A stretch of 48,295 nucleotides of DNA from Candidatus Blautia intestinigallinarum (GTDB taxonomy: Bacteria; Bacillota; Clostridia; Lachnospirales; Lachnospiraceae): positions 1 through 48,295 of the forward strand of contig DXIX01000013.1 in NCBI GenBank assembly GCA_019112635.1, in the 5' to 3' direction. The first letter of the stretch is position 1. Each line of letters starts with the position of its first letter. The notes under the pieces were generated by a model that was not told where the DNA came from, did no database searches, and worked only from the letters and a program-made list of their open reading frames with translations. Positions 1-8,361 of this stretch are shown one piece after another. The translations under genes were made by a program, and so were the position numbers.

Positions 1-288
1 AAAAATAAGGCGGAGGTGATCCATGTGAGTATCTACGAATATGATGCCAAGAAACATATCCGGCAGGAGAAAGAAGAGAGCTGGGAAGAGGGTTTTCAGG
101 ATGGGGAGAAGAAAGGCTTCCGGGATGGAGAGAGGAAAGGCTTTCAGGATGGCCAGGAATTGCTTATGAAGCAGCTGATAAAGGTGAAGCTGGACAACGG
201 AAAGACAATAGCAGAGATTGGCAGGGAGCTGGAGCAGTCAGAGGAGAGAATTCAGGAATTGGTCGGGAAGCTGCGTCATGGAGAATGA
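1..288 (+). CDS. Rpn-family nuclease/transposase, C-terminal fragment (5' end outside window)
   Basis: The frame is open from base 1 to a TGA at 286-288, so this is the tail of a longer gene. The visible part reads as a short beta-strand with an EYD-KKHIRQE segment. A highly charged EEGF-DGE-KGF-DGE repeat follows, then a helix ending in ELVGKLRHGE. That layout is typical of the C-terminus of Rpn (PD-(D/E)XK) recombination-promoting nucleases, which are common in Lachnospiraceae. The catalytic domain is not in the window. A GTG at 16 is preceded by GGCGGAG, but this looks like chance because the frame continues upstream. The family assignment rests on the tail pattern only. Confidence 0.6.
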   Translation, partial: KNKAEVIHVSIYEYDAKKHIRQEKEESWEEGFQDGEKKGFRDGERKGFQDGQELLMKQLIKVKLDNGKTIAEIGRELEQSEERIQELVGKLRHGE

Positions 289-333
289 GGATCAGGGAGA
301 GATAAAAAAATTCCGGGGAATTGCGGGAAAGAA

Positions 334-362
334 TTGATTATTTGCAGCAAAACGGGTAGAAT
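334..362 (+). promoter_or_regulatory. Likely sigma-70 promoter of ppa
   Basis: TTGATT (334-339) and TAGAAT (357-362) are separated by 17 nt, about 70 bp before the pyrophosphatase gene. A GCCAG...CTGGC hairpin (about 383-405) would lie in the leader. Confidence 0.5.
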
Positions 363-434
363 AGAAAGAGAGTGAGACAGGGTGGCCAGGCTTTTTAGAG
401 TCTGGCTATTTCTGTCTGGAAAGGGGTGTATTGT

Positions 435-977
435 ATGAACATTTGGCATGATATCAATGAAGAGAGGATTTTTCCGACGGACTTCATGGCAGTGATTGAG
501 ATCCAGAAAGGAAGCAACCAGAAATACGAGCTGGATAAGGAGACGGGTATGTTGATGCTGGATCGGATTCTGTTCACTGCGACGCATTACCCGATGAACT
601 ATGGATTTATTCCCAGGACTTATGGGGATGACAAGGACCCGCTGGACGTGTTGGTGCTTTGTTCAGAACCGATTGCGCCGATGACTCTGGTGAGGTGTTA
701 TCCGATTGGGGTAATGAAGATGGAAGACAGTGGTATGGGAGACGAGAAGATCATCGCCATTCCCTACGGGGATCCTACTTATATGGGATATACAGACATC
801 AAGGAGCTTCCAAAGCATATTTTCCAGGAGCTGAAGCACTTTTTCACAATTTACAAGAGCCTGGAAGGAAAGGAGACGGTGGTCAATGAGTTTGGCGGTC
901 CGATCGAGGCTGTAGGTGTCATTGAAAAATGCATGGAAAACTATAATAAGAAATTTGGCGGGGAGAAAAAAGAATAA
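435..977 (+). CDS. ppa: Inorganic pyrophosphatase (family I)
   Basis: This cytoplasmic enzyme hydrolyses pyrophosphate to two phosphates and so drives biosynthetic reactions. The 180-residue length is normal for bacterial family I enzymes. Family landmarks are visible: an EIQKGS-KYE segment near the start, YPMNYGFIPRTYGDD with the acidic DKDPLDVLVL metal-binding block, and DEKIIAIP with a later FF-YK-LEGKE. I chose the ATG at 435 because AAAGGGG (420-426) lies 8 nt upstream; an in-frame GTG at 426 overlaps that ribosome site. It is the first gene of a likely run with the HicB-like gene and the GH31 gene. The assignment is confident. Confidence 0.95.
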   Translation: MNIWHDINEERIFPTDFMAVIEIQKGSNQKYELDKETGMLMLDRILFTATHYPMNYGFIPRTYGDDKDPLDVLVLCSEPIAPMTLVRCYPIGVMKMEDSGMGDEKIIAIPYGDPTYMGYTDIKELPKHIFQELKHFFTIYKSLEGKETVVNEFGGPIEAVGVIEKCMENYNKKFGGEKKE

Positions 978-994
978 GACATCAGGAGGTTGAC

Positions 995-1276
995 ATGAAA
1001 TTTATTTATCCGGCAGTGATTAGGAAGAAAGCTGAGGGAGGATATGAAGCGTCCTTTCCGGATCTGGAAGGCTGCTACGCCCAGGGAGATACTCTGGAGG
1101 AGGCAGTGGATAATGCCAACGAGGCGGCTTATAACTGGATCTATGTGGAAGTGATGGAGGAGGAAGACGGCCAGCTGCCGCCGGTGTCCGACCTGTCTGA
1201 CATCTCTCTGGAAGAGGGAGAGGAAGTGCGCAACATTGCTGTGAATATACGGTTCCGGGACGGCTGGGATGAATAG
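995..1276 (+). CDS. Orphan HicB-family antitoxin-like protein
   Basis: A 93-residue protein opening with MKFIYPAVIRKKAEGGYEAS, followed by FPDLEGCYAQGDTLEEAV-NA-EA. This is the partial RNase-H-like fold of HicB proteins, with the diagnostic FPDLPG-like turn. HicB proteins normally neutralise the RNase HicA, but no HicA-sized reading frame lies next to it; the neighbours are ppa (17 nt upstream) and a GH31 gene. There is no obvious C-terminal ribbon-helix-helix or HTH DNA-binding domain. It may therefore be a stand-alone HicB-fold protein. Start at ATG 995 behind AGGAGG. Confidence 0.75.
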   Translation: MKFIYPAVIRKKAEGGYEASFPDLEGCYAQGDTLEEAVDNANEAAYNWIYVEVMEEEDGQLPPVSDLSDISLEEGEEVRNIAVNIRFRDGWDE

Positions 1277-1359
1277 TTCCGGGACAGGAAGAGCAGATCC
1301 AGGAATCATGGGTGGATTCGACGGAATGTATGGGAGGAAGACAAACAGGAGGAAAACGA

Positions 1360-3384
1360 ATGATTCGCAGATATGAATTCGGAAAGGTGCTTGAGACAGA
1401 GGCGATACTCGAGAAACCGGAACAAGCGGAGGGAGCGGTTCCCTATCTTCAGGTGGATGAGGCGAAGAGAAGTCTTCTCTATGAGATGGGGGAGAAGGAC
1501 AGGGTTTATGGTCTGGGTGAAAATTTAAGAGGAATCAACAAGAGAGGTTGGATCTATGAGAGCCGCTGTACCGATGACCCGGAACATATGGAGGATAAGA
1601 GGGCTCTGTACGGGGCTCATAACTTCCTTGTGGTGGATGGACAAGATCAGTTTGGCGTGTTCATCGATTACCCGGGAATTTTGTCCTTTGATGTGGGATA
1701 TACCCGCTGTAATCAACTGAAGATTCAGCTGTCCGACTGGAATATGGATCTGTATGTAATCACCGGGGAAAATGTGAGAGACATTGTGCGCCAGTTCCGA
1801 AGACTGATCGGGAGAAGCTATATTCCGCCTCTGTGGGCCTTTGGATATGGGCAGAGCCGCTGGGGATATAAAAGCGAGGACGATGTGCGTGAGGTTGTGA
1901 GAAGGCACAGGGAGCTTCAGATCCCCTTGGACAGTGTCTATCTGGACATTGATTATATGGAACGGTACAAAGATTTCACAGTGAATCAGGAGACTTTTCC
2001 AGATTTCGCAGACTTTTGCGGGGAAATGAAGAGACAGCATATTCATCTGGTTCCCATCATTGATGCAGGTGTGAAGCAGGAAGAGGGATATCCGGTCTAC
2101 GAGGAAGGCATGGAAAAGGGGTATTTCTGTAAGAAAGAAGATGGAAGTCCCTTTGTGGCGGCGGTATGGCCGGGAAAAGCACTGTTTCCGGACATGCTCA
2201 ATGAAGAGGCCAGGAGATGGTTCGGAAATCAGTATCAGTTCTTGCTGGACCAGGGAATTGAAGGGTTCTGGAATGATATGAATGAGCCGGCGATCTTCTA
2301 TACGGAGGATCGGTTAAGACAGGTGATGGAAGAATTGGAGTCCTATAAGGGAAGAAATCTGGATCTGGATACATTTTTTTCCTTTACGAATCTGGTACAG
2401 AGTCTGTCCAACAATACAGAGGATTACAAGGAGTTTTATCATGAATTTCACGGAGAGAAAGTGCGCCACGACCGGGTACATAATCTGTTCGGATTTAATA
2501 TGACCAGGGCGGCCGGGGAAGCTTTTGAGCGGCTGGTGCCGGAAAAGAGAATTCTCATGTTTTCCAGATCTTCCTACATCGGTATGCACCGCTATGGAGG
2601 AATCTGGCAGGGAGATAACCGTTCCTGGTGGTCCCACCTGCTTCTGAATATTAAAATGATGCCGTCTTTGAATATGTGCGGCTTCCTGTACACGGGAGCT
2701 GACCTGGGCGGATTCGGGGCAGACACCACGGAAGATCTGCTCTTGCGCTGGCTGGCCTTTGGTATCTTCACGCCTCTAATGCGGAATCACTCAGCTATGG
2801 GAACCAGAGAGCAGGAAGTGTACCGTTTTGAGAAGACAGAGGGCTTCCGGCATATCATTGGTCTGCGTTATCGGCTGATCCCATATCTCTACAGTGAGTA
2901 TATGAAAGCTGTGCTGCGCGATGAGATGATGTTCCGGCCGTTGGCCTTTGACTATCCGTCGGACGCTTATGCTGCTCAGGTTGAAGACCAGCTGCTTCTG
3001 GGAGAGGAACTGATGCTGGCACCGGTCTATGAGCAGAATAAAGAAGGACGCTATGTCTATCTCCCGGAGGAGATGAAGATGGTGCGGTTTTCGGAGGATG
3101 GAACAGTGGAAGAGAAGATTTTGCCGGCAGGACACCACTATGTGAAAGTGCCTCTGACGGATGTGGTTTTCTTCCTTCGCCCCAATCGGCTGATTCCCTT
3201 TGCGGATGTGGCTCAGAATGTGGATGAGATTGATTTTGAACATCCAGGTGTGCTGGCGTTTGTGAGAGAAGAGGCTTGTTATGAGTATTACCGGGATAAC
3301 GGATATGAAAAAGACTATGAGAATCCGGCGCATTTCCACCGGATTTGTCTGAAGAAGGGAGAATCCAGTCCGACTGTCTTCTAG
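1360..3384 (+). CDS. GH31 alpha-glucosidase (Ro-alphaG1-like)
   Basis: This predicted cytoplasmic exo-glycosidase releases alpha-linked glucose. It resembles, almost along its whole length, my recollection of the GH31 alpha-glucosidase Ro-alphaG1 of Ruminococcus obeum, an enzyme described as preferring isomaltose. The family nucleophile is D306 in WNDMNEP, and the acid/base is D419 in the GDNRSW motif after RSSYIGMHRYGG. The N-terminal beta-sandwich covers about 1-140, the TIM barrel about 150-510, and C-terminal beta domains follow. No signal peptide is seen. ATG 1360 was chosen because AGGAGG (1347-1352) is 7 nt upstream; a longer GTG start at 1312 lacks this. The 674-residue length fits the family. 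Substrate preference is inferred. Confidence 0.93.
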   Translation: MIRRYEFGKVLETEAILEKPEQAEGAVPYLQVDEAKRSLLYEMGEKDRVYGLGENLRGINKRGWIYESRCTDDPEHMEDKRALYGAHNFLVVDGQDQFGVFIDYPGILSFDVGYTRCNQLKIQLSDWNMDLYVITGENVRDIVRQFRRLIGRSYIPPLWAFGYGQSRWGYKSEDDVREVVRRHRELQIPLDSVYLDIDYMERYKDFTVNQETFPDFADFCGEMKRQHIHLVPIIDAGVKQEEGYPVYEEGMEKGYFCKKEDGSPFVAAVWPGKALFPDMLNEEARRWFGNQYQFLLDQGIEGFWNDMNEPAIFYTEDRLRQVMEELESYKGRNLDLDTFFSFTNLVQSLSNNTEDYKEFYHEFHGEKVRHDRVHNLFGFNMTRAAGEAFERLVPEKRILMFSRSSYIGMHRYGGIWQGDNRSWWSHLLLNIKMMPSLNMCGFLYTGADLGGFGADTTEDLLLRWLAFGIFTPLMRNHSAMGTREQEVYRFEKTEGFRHIIGLRYRLIPYLYSEYMKAVLRDEMMFRPLAFDYPSDAYAAQVEDQLLLGEELMLAPVYEQNKEGRYVYLPEEMKMVRFSEDGTVEEKILPAGHHYVKVPLTDVVFFLRPNRLIPFADVAQNVDEIDFEHPGVLAFVREEACYEYYRDNGYEKDYENPAHFHRICLKKGESSPTVF

Positions 3385-3436
3385 GCTGATGCCGACCCGG
3401 ATTTCGGGCAGCGGCACGTGTGCGGTCTTAAAATTT

Positions 3437-3490
3437 GAGGATACCTCTGCAGATGTTTATGCAACCGTCTGTGAGAAGAGGTATCCTCTT
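3437..3490. terminator. Bidirectional hairpin between convergent genes
   Basis: A 12-bp perfect inverted repeat (3437-3448 with 3477-3488) holds an inner CAGATG/CGTCTG stem. It lies between the convergent GH31 and nitroreductase genes. T tracts are weak on both sides, so its efficiency is uncertain. Confidence 0.5.
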
Positions 3491-3552
3491 ATGTTCTGTG
3501 GGCAGTTTTTGATCAGTGCCTGTGAAAAGGGACGCAATGGATGTCCGGGAAT

Positions 3553-4128
3553 TTACAGAATAATATCTTCCAGGCTGCGTTTGGGCACATAATGTGTGCC
3601 TTCTTCATCTCGGTAGTAGGAAGTTTTTCCGTCTTCTTTTACAGAAGTGAGGACAACTTTCTCTGCCGGTTTTCCGATGGCAAGCACCAGATTCGGTTCT
3701 ATATTTTCAGACAGGTGAAGAAGAGATTTCATCTCGCTGCGTTTGAAATTTCCGATCATGCATCCGCCCAGACCTTTTTCCGTAGCGCCCAGAAGGATGG
3801 TCTGGGCTGCGATTCCCACATCCCGCTGGAAGGTTGTGGTGCTGGGGCTGATTTCCAGATCCTGGCAGATTACGATGAAAGCGGCAGGGTAACTTCCTGG
3901 ATGGGGCAGATGCAGTTCAGAAAGAGCTGCAGCCCATTTTGTGATGGAGACGATTTTCTCGACCTCTTCTTTGTCACAGGCGAGATAGTATTTCAGCGGC
4001 TGCATATTGACGCTGGATGCCGTGTATCTGGTGAGATCTACAAGTTCAGCCAGTTCTTCCCGGCTGACTTTGCGGCTCTCATCATAACCGCGGTAACTTC
4101 TGTTTCTCAGGACTAAGTCTTTTAACAT
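3553..4128 (-). CDS. Nitroreductase-family FMN oxidoreductase
   Basis: A 191-residue protein with the nitroreductase fold signature. It opens with a RNRSYRGYDES-like N-terminal FMN-phosphate motif, then ASSVNMQPLKYYLA and a PAAFIVICQD strand. The later segment GIAAQTILLGATEKGLGGC is the classic second half of the flavin site, and the protein ends with LVLAIGKPAEKV. Such enzymes use NAD(P)H to reduce nitro or quinone groups, or act in other flavin chemistry; the substrate cannot be told. It is transcribed alone, towards the GH31 gene. The start is clear: AAAGGAGGAACC sits just before the ATG. Confidence 0.9.
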   Translation of the reverse strand: MLKDLVLRNRSYRGYDESRKVSREELAELVDLTRYTASSVNMQPLKYYLACDKEEVEKIVSITKWAAALSELHLPHPGSYPAAFIVICQDLEISPSTTTFQRDVGIAAQTILLGATEKGLGGCMIGNFKRSEMKSLLHLSENIEPNLVLAIGKPAEKVVLTSVKEDGKTSYYRDEEGTHYVPKRSLEDIIL

Positions 4129-4169
4129 GCTGGTTCCTCCTTTTTATGTCTAACAATCTTTCTTCTACT

Positions 4170-4198
4170 ATTATAAGAGGAAGAAAAAGAGAAGTAAA
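4170..4198 (-). promoter_or_regulatory. Promoter of the nitroreductase gene
   Basis: On the minus strand, TTTACT (4193-4198) and a perfect TATAAT (4170-4175) are 17 nt apart, about 40 bp before the start codon. Confidence 0.5.
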
Positions 4199-4228
4199 GA
4201 AGCGGATGAAGGATGATTTTTTGCTATC

Positions 4229-4257
4229 TTGACATTTGAGGGGTTTGGTATTATGGT
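4229..4257 (+). promoter_or_regulatory. Promoter of the DegV gene
   Basis: Perfect TTGACA (4229-4234), a 17-nt spacer, then TATGGT (4252-4257). The DegV start codon follows 67 bp later. Confidence 0.5.
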
Positions 4258-4324
4258 ACTTATTACAATAGCGTGTGCGTGAAAAAAATATGGAGATAGT
4301 GAAAAAATGTGAAAGGGGATTTTC

Positions 4325-5221
4325 ATGTCAAAAGTAGCGATTATGACAGACAGCAATTGCGGGTTTATGCCTGATGAGGGAGAGAAATTGGGGATTTCTG
4401 TGATTCCCATGCCGATTATTGTGGATGACAGGACTTACTATGAAGGAGTGGACATCTCATCAGAATTATTTTATCAGAAAATGAAAGAAGGGGCTCACAT
4501 CTCGACTTCACAGCCATCCGCAGGGGATGTCATGGATGCCTGGCGGACGCTCCTGAAAGAGTATGAGGAAGTGGTCTTTATTCCCATGTCCAGCGGTCTG
4601 AGCAGTGCCTGTGCCAGTGCGGCTATGTTATCCCAGGAAGAGGAATTTGCAGGGAAGGTTCATGTGGTGGACAATCATCGGATTTCCGTGACACAGGCTC
4701 AGTCTGTGCTGGATGCAGCTGTGATGGCCAGACAGGGATACCGCGGCGGCCAGATTAAGGAGATATTAGAGGCTCAGTCTATGGATGCCACGATTTATAT
4801 AGCGGTGGATACTCTGGAATATCTGAAGAAGGGCGGGCGCGTGACTCCGGCCGCGGCTGCTATCGGTTCAGTCCTTCACATCAAACCGGTTCTCACAATT
4901 CAGGGCGGCAAGCTGGATGCTTTCGCCAAAGTGCGTGGTACGAAAGCAGCCTTCAAGACCATGTGCAAGAGGCTGGAGGAAGAGCTTCACACTCGTTTTG
5001 CTTCCCTGTATCATCAGGGCATGATGAAGGCGGGAATTGCCAATACACTGATGGATGAGGCGAAGCTGGAGGAATTCAAGGCTGCCATGAGGGAACATTT
5101 TCCGGATCTGGAGTTGTTCCATCTGCCTTTGACGATGAGTATTGCCACTCATGTGGGTCCAGGAAGCCTGGGGATCGGTTTGGTGCGGTGCTGCCAGGAA
5201 GAGATTGCGGGTGAGATTTGA
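4325..5221 (+). CDS. DegV family fatty-acid-binding protein (FakB-like)
   Basis: A 298-residue DegV/FakB protein. In Firmicutes these cytoplasmic proteins hold a fatty acid so that the kinase FakA can phosphorylate it for phospholipid synthesis. Seen here are the N-terminal IMTDSNCGFMP strand, the ligand-contact motif TSQPSAGDVMDAW, MSSGLSSACASA, VVDNHRISV and the DTLEYLKKGGRV motif. Together these are diagnostic. It is monocistronic and ends in a strong hairpin shared with convergent brnQ. No fakA is nearby. The ATG at 4325 has AAAGGGG about 8 nt upstream. Confidence 0.93.
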   Translation: MSKVAIMTDSNCGFMPDEGEKLGISVIPMPIIVDDRTYYEGVDISSELFYQKMKEGAHISTSQPSAGDVMDAWRTLLKEYEEVVFIPMSSGLSSACASAAMLSQEEEFAGKVHVVDNHRISVTQAQSVLDAAVMARQGYRGGQIKEILEAQSMDATIYIAVDTLEYLKKGGRVTPAAAAIGSVLHIKPVLTIQGGKLDAFAKVRGTKAAFKTMCKRLEEELHTRFASLYHQGMMKAGIANTLMDEAKLEEFKAAMREHFPDLELFHLPLTMSIATHVGPGSLGIGLVRCCQEEIAGEI

Positions 5222-5235
5222 AAAGAGATAAAAAA

Positions 5236-5293
5236 GATACCGGCGTTCAAAAGCCAGAGAGAAAATCTGGCAATTGAAGGCCGGTATTTTAGT
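5236..5293. terminator. Strong bidirectional terminator
   Basis: A long hairpin pairs ATACCGGC (5237-5244) with GCCGGTAT (5280-5287) and contains inner GTTCAA/TTGAA and GCCAGA/TCTGGC stems. It has TATTTT on the plus side and a run of Us when read on the minus strand, so it serves both degV and brnQ. Confidence 0.75.
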
Positions 5294-5312
5294 ATTTGAA
5301 AGTTTGATGAAA

Positions 5313-6665
5313 CTATAGATTTCGTGCACGTTTGGCGTGGAGAAGCAGTCCCACTGCCAGTCCGATCAGTGCAGGACAGACCCATCCCATTCCCTGGGAG
5401 AAAAACGGCAGGAAGCGATTTGCCAGGTCCAGAAGAGCTGTCAGATGCAGAAAGCCGGTCACGGACGCTGGAAGCGCGTGGATGAAATCCAAAATTGCGG
5501 CCAGCAAGGTGCACAGGATGACACTTCGGTAGACCACTCGATCGTTCTGAAACCATTTTCCTGTGAGGGCGAGAAAGATCAGAGCGATGGCCAGAGGATA
5601 GAGAAACATCAGCACGGGAAGAGCGCAGGCGATGATGGCGTTCAGTCCCAGGTTAGCGATTCCAAAGGAGAGAAGGCAGAATCCAACTGCCCAGGTCCGG
5701 TAGGAAAAGCGGGAGGGAAAGAGGCTGTGAAAAGTCTCGGAACAGCTGGTGATCAGTCCCACGGCTGTCTTCAGACAGGCAAATGTCACAGTGACAGCCA
5801 AAATGGCAGCGCCTGCGTTTCCAAAGTAATGTTTCGCGATGGTCAGGAGTGCTTCGCCGCCGTTGGCGGCCACCGGGTAAAGTCCGCGGCTCTGGGTGCC
5901 GACCACAGCCACCGCCAGGTAGATGATCCCCATGAGGCCGCATCCGAAGATCCCGGCTTTGACGGTGTTGGAGGCGATGGCTTCCGGAGACTGAACTCCC
6001 AGGTCTTTGATGACGTTGACGACGATGATGCCGAAGGCTAGGCCGGCCAGAGCATCCATGGTATTATAGCCTTCCAGAAAACCAGAGAAGAAAGCGGAAT
6101 GGACATAGGTGGACTGGGGTGCAATGTCTCCCACAGATCCCATGGGAGAGACCAAAGCTGTGATCAGAAGAATTCCAAGGCAGACCAGGAAGATGGGATT
6201 TAAAATTTTTCCGATCCAGGTAAGGATTTTGCCGGGTTTTAAGGAGAACCAGAGTACCACTCCAAAAAATACCAGGGAAAACAACGCCAGGGGAACAGGC
6301 CCTGGGGAAGCTTCGCTCAGAAGGGGAGAGATCCCCACTTCAAAAGGTACGGTTGCGCATCTGGGAATGGCGAAAAAAGGACCGATGGTCAGATACAGAA
6401 CGCAGGTGAAAAACATGCTGTATTTTTTTCCCACGCGTTCGCTGAGCTGAGCCAGACCGTTACAGCGGCTGATTCCCAGAGCTGCCACACCCAGCAGCGG
6501 AAGGCCAACTCCGGTGATGAGTAGCCCCAGTGTGGCGAGAAAGACATTTCGCCCGGAGAGCTGGCCCATGGCAGCGGGAAAGATCAGATTGCCTGCGCCA
6601 AAAAAAAGGCCAAAGAGCATACTGCCCACGGCTGCCAGTTCCTGAAAGGATAATTTCTTTTTCAT
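5313..6665 (-). CDS. brnQ: Branched-chain amino acid carrier BrnQ (LIVCS family)
   Basis: This inner-membrane carrier imports leucine, isoleucine and valine with Na+ or H+. The protein opens KKLSFQELAAVGSMLFGLFFGAGNLIFPAAMGQ, the LIVCS signature region, and carries about 12 hydrophobic segments through to GMGWVCPALIGLAVGLLLHA. I prefer the ATG at 6665 because GAGGGG (6675-6680 on this strand) lies 9 nt away; an ATG at 6671 is only 3 nt from it. The predicted length is 450 residues. The promoter upstream has a palindrome in its spacer, so a repressor is likely. Confidence 0.95.
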   Translation of the reverse strand: MKKKLSFQELAAVGSMLFGLFFGAGNLIFPAAMGQLSGRNVFLATLGLLITGVGLPLLGVAALGISRCNGLAQLSERVGKKYSMFFTCVLYLTIGPFFAIPRCATVPFEVGISPLLSEASPGPVPLALFSLVFFGVVLWFSLKPGKILTWIGKILNPIFLVCLGILLITALVSPMGSVGDIAPQSTYVHSAFFSGFLEGYNTMDALAGLAFGIIVVNVIKDLGVQSPEAIASNTVKAGIFGCGLMGIIYLAVAVVGTQSRGLYPVAANGGEALLTIAKHYFGNAGAAILAVTVTFACLKTAVGLITSCSETFHSLFPSRFSYRTWAVGFCLLSFGIANLGLNAIIACALPVLMFLYPLAIALIFLALTGKWFQNDRVVYRSVILCTLLAAILDFIHALPASVTGFLHLTALLDLANRFLPFFSQGMGWVCPALIGLAVGLLLHAKRARNL

Positions 6666-6698
6666 TGTCATAGACCCCTCTTAGATTTTATTTACGGA

Positions 6699-6719
6699 AT
6701 GCCGGAAAATAGCCGGCAT
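6699..6719 (-). promoter_or_regulatory. 5'-terminal stem-loop in the brnQ leader
   Basis: ATGCCGG (6699-6705) pairs with CCGGCAT (6713-6719) around a 7-nt loop. It falls within a few bases of the predicted transcript start, so it could protect the mRNA 5' end or be a second operator. Confidence 0.4.
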
Positions 6720-6730
6720 CTCTGGTACAT

Positions 6731-6760
6731 AGGATACTACACGCAAGTTTTGCGTGTCAA
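6731..6760 (-). promoter_or_regulatory. brnQ promoter with palindromic operator in the spacer
   Basis: On the minus strand, TTGACA (6755-6760) and TATCCT (6731-6736) are 18 nt apart. A perfect palindrome, ACACGCAA-n3-TTGCGTGT (6739-6757), fills the spacer and touches the -35 box. A protein bound there would block RNA polymerase, so this is a likely repressor site. Confidence 0.55.
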
Positions 6761-6878
6761 CACCGTGGAGGGACTTATTCTGTGCATAATATCTAATTTA
6801 TGATAGAATAAGATTGATTCGATGCGTCAGGGACTCGCGAGCGGGTCTTGATTTGTGAACCAGAGCGGGAGGAGATAC

Positions 6879-7508
6879 ATGAGTAGAAAAGAAAGAAAGC
6901 TGACGCCAGCAGAGAGGCGGCGAAAAGAGCATTTTGAAGAGAGTAAGCGAAGGATGCAAAAAGAAGGATACCAACTCCATGATCTGACCATCAGTATCTC
7001 GTATGCCAATTTGATGGCATTGGTTTTGAGTCTTCCAATTATCATTGTTTTGGGTATGATGTTCTTTTGGGTGAATCCGGAGGGCTCCGGTTCTTTGAGT
7101 GGAGGGCGGTTCTTTTTATTCCTGGCTGCTTTTTTAGTATTGGTGTTTATCCATGAGCTGATTCATGGCTTGACTTGGATGATCTTTGCACAGGATCACT
7201 GGAATGCGATTTCTTTTGGATTTATGCTTCAGTCTCTCACGCCCTATTGCAGCTGTGAGCAGCCCCTTGGGAGGAAAGCGTATGTTCTGGGAGCACTGAT
7301 GCCAACGCTGATTCTGGGAATTTTGCCAGCGGCTGCGGCAATTGTTACGGGGCTGTATCCGGTGCTGTGGATGAGTGCCATGATGATTTTGGCAGGAGGG
7401 GGTGATCTGGCTATTATCTTGAAAGTACTCAGATTTCGAAGTGATAAAAAAGAGGTAAAATGCCTGGATCATCCTTACGAGGCGGGTCTGGTGATATTTA
7501 CCAGATGA
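6879..7508 (+). CDS. DUF3267 putative membrane zinc metalloprotease
   Basis: A 209-residue membrane protein. A basic N-terminus (RKERKLTPAERRRKEHFEESKRR compressed here as K/R-rich, about 1-35) precedes hydrophobic segments at about 50-70, 78-98, 130-155 and 158-175. The third motif of interest is HELIHG at residues 92-97, an HExxH zinc site (H92, E93, H96) placed inside a membrane helix, as in DUF3267 and related zincins. The substrate is unknown. ATG 6879 follows GGGAGGAG; an in-frame GTG at 6855 lacks a ribosome site. It is divergent from brnQ and is followed by trmO 39 nt later. Confidence 0.75.
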   Translation: MSRKERKLTPAERRRKEHFEESKRRMQKEGYQLHDLTISISYANLMALVLSLPIIIVLGMMFFWVNPEGSGSLSGGRFFLFLAAFLVLVFIHELIHGLTWMIFAQDHWNAISFGFMLQSLTPYCSCEQPLGRKAYVLGALMPTLILGILPAAAAIVTGLYPVLWMSAMMILAGGGDLAIILKVLRFRSDKKEVKCLDHPYEAGLVIFTR

Positions 7509-7547
7509 GAGAAGAATTGCAAGCAAGTTTTGAGTAAGGAGGAGTAA

Positions 7548-8261
7548 ATGGGAGAAGAATATACACTGAAGACGATTGCACATATTCAGAATGATTTTCG
7601 TTCCAAGTTTGGAATACCACGGCAGAGCGGGCGTGTCTGGGAGGTGGAGTCAAGAATTGTCTTTGAGCCGGCTTACCGCACGGCAGATGCGGTGCGGGGA
7701 CTGGAGGAATTTGATTACATCTGGCTGATCTGGCAGTTTTCCCAGGCAGTCCGGGAGGGATGGAGTGCCACAGTGCGTCCTCCAAGACTGGGAGGAAACC
7801 TGCGGAAAGGAGTTTTCGCAACTCGATCTCCTTTTCGTCCGAATGCTCTGGGACTTTCCTGTGTACATTTAAAAAAGATAGAACTGGACGAGAAGCTGGG
7901 ACCTATTCTGTATGTGGCTGGGGCGGATCTGATGGATGGAACGCCGATCTATGACGTGAAACCCTATCTTCCCGATACGGAGTGCCATCCCCAGGCAGCA
8001 GGCGGCTTCACAGAATCGGTGCGGGACCACAGACTGCAGGTGGTATTTCCGGAGCTGTGGCTGGAGAAAATTCCGCCAGATAAGAGAGAGGCCTTGTTGG
8101 GGATTTTGAGAGAAGATCCCAGGCCGGGATATCAGAATGATCCCCGGCGGGTGTATGGGATGGAGTATGGCGGATATGATATCCACTTTCAGGTCTGCGG
8201 GGAGGTTCTGACCGTCTGCCAGATGTCTCTGCCTGAGGAAGAGCACGCGAAAGGGAGGTAG
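7548..8261 (+). CDS. trmO: tRNA (N6-threonylcarbamoyladenosine-37) N6-methyltransferase
   Basis: TrmO (formerly TsaA/YaeB) methylates t6A at position 37 of certain tRNAs using S-adenosylmethionine. The sequence matches the E. coli protein family closely. It shows KFGIPRQSG, AYRTADAVRGLEEF-YIWL, then TVRPPRLGGN and KGVFATRSPFRPN-LGLS. DG-P-YDVKPYLP and a C-terminal EDPRP-YQ segment complete the pattern. Its length of 237 residues matches the family. The start has AAGGAGGAG 6 nt upstream. It lies 39 nt behind the DUF3267 gene, probably co-transcribed. Confidence 0.95.
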   Translation: MGEEYTLKTIAHIQNDFRSKFGIPRQSGRVWEVESRIVFEPAYRTADAVRGLEEFDYIWLIWQFSQAVREGWSATVRPPRLGGNLRKGVFATRSPFRPNALGLSCVHLKKIELDEKLGPILYVAGADLMDGTPIYDVKPYLPDTECHPQAAGGFTESVRDHRLQVVFPELWLEKIPPDKREALLGILREDPRPGYQNDPRRVYGMEYGGYDIHFQVCGEVLTVCQMSLPEEEHAKGR

Positions 8262-8361
8262 CGGTCCGGCACGGGAGATGCCAGAAAATTCCATTGAAAT
8301 CAGAACATAAGTTCGATATAATGAAAGAGAACACAGATTCGATGAGATGGAGGGAAGACGT

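Noticed and set aside
3541-4116. Plus-strand frame of 191 codons opposite the nitroreductase
   Set aside because: It is the antisense shadow of a clear nitroreductase with a strong ribosome site.
5337-6041. Plus-strand frame of 234 codons opposite brnQ
   Set aside because: Low-complexity composition with no recognisable fold; brnQ on the other strand is unambiguous.
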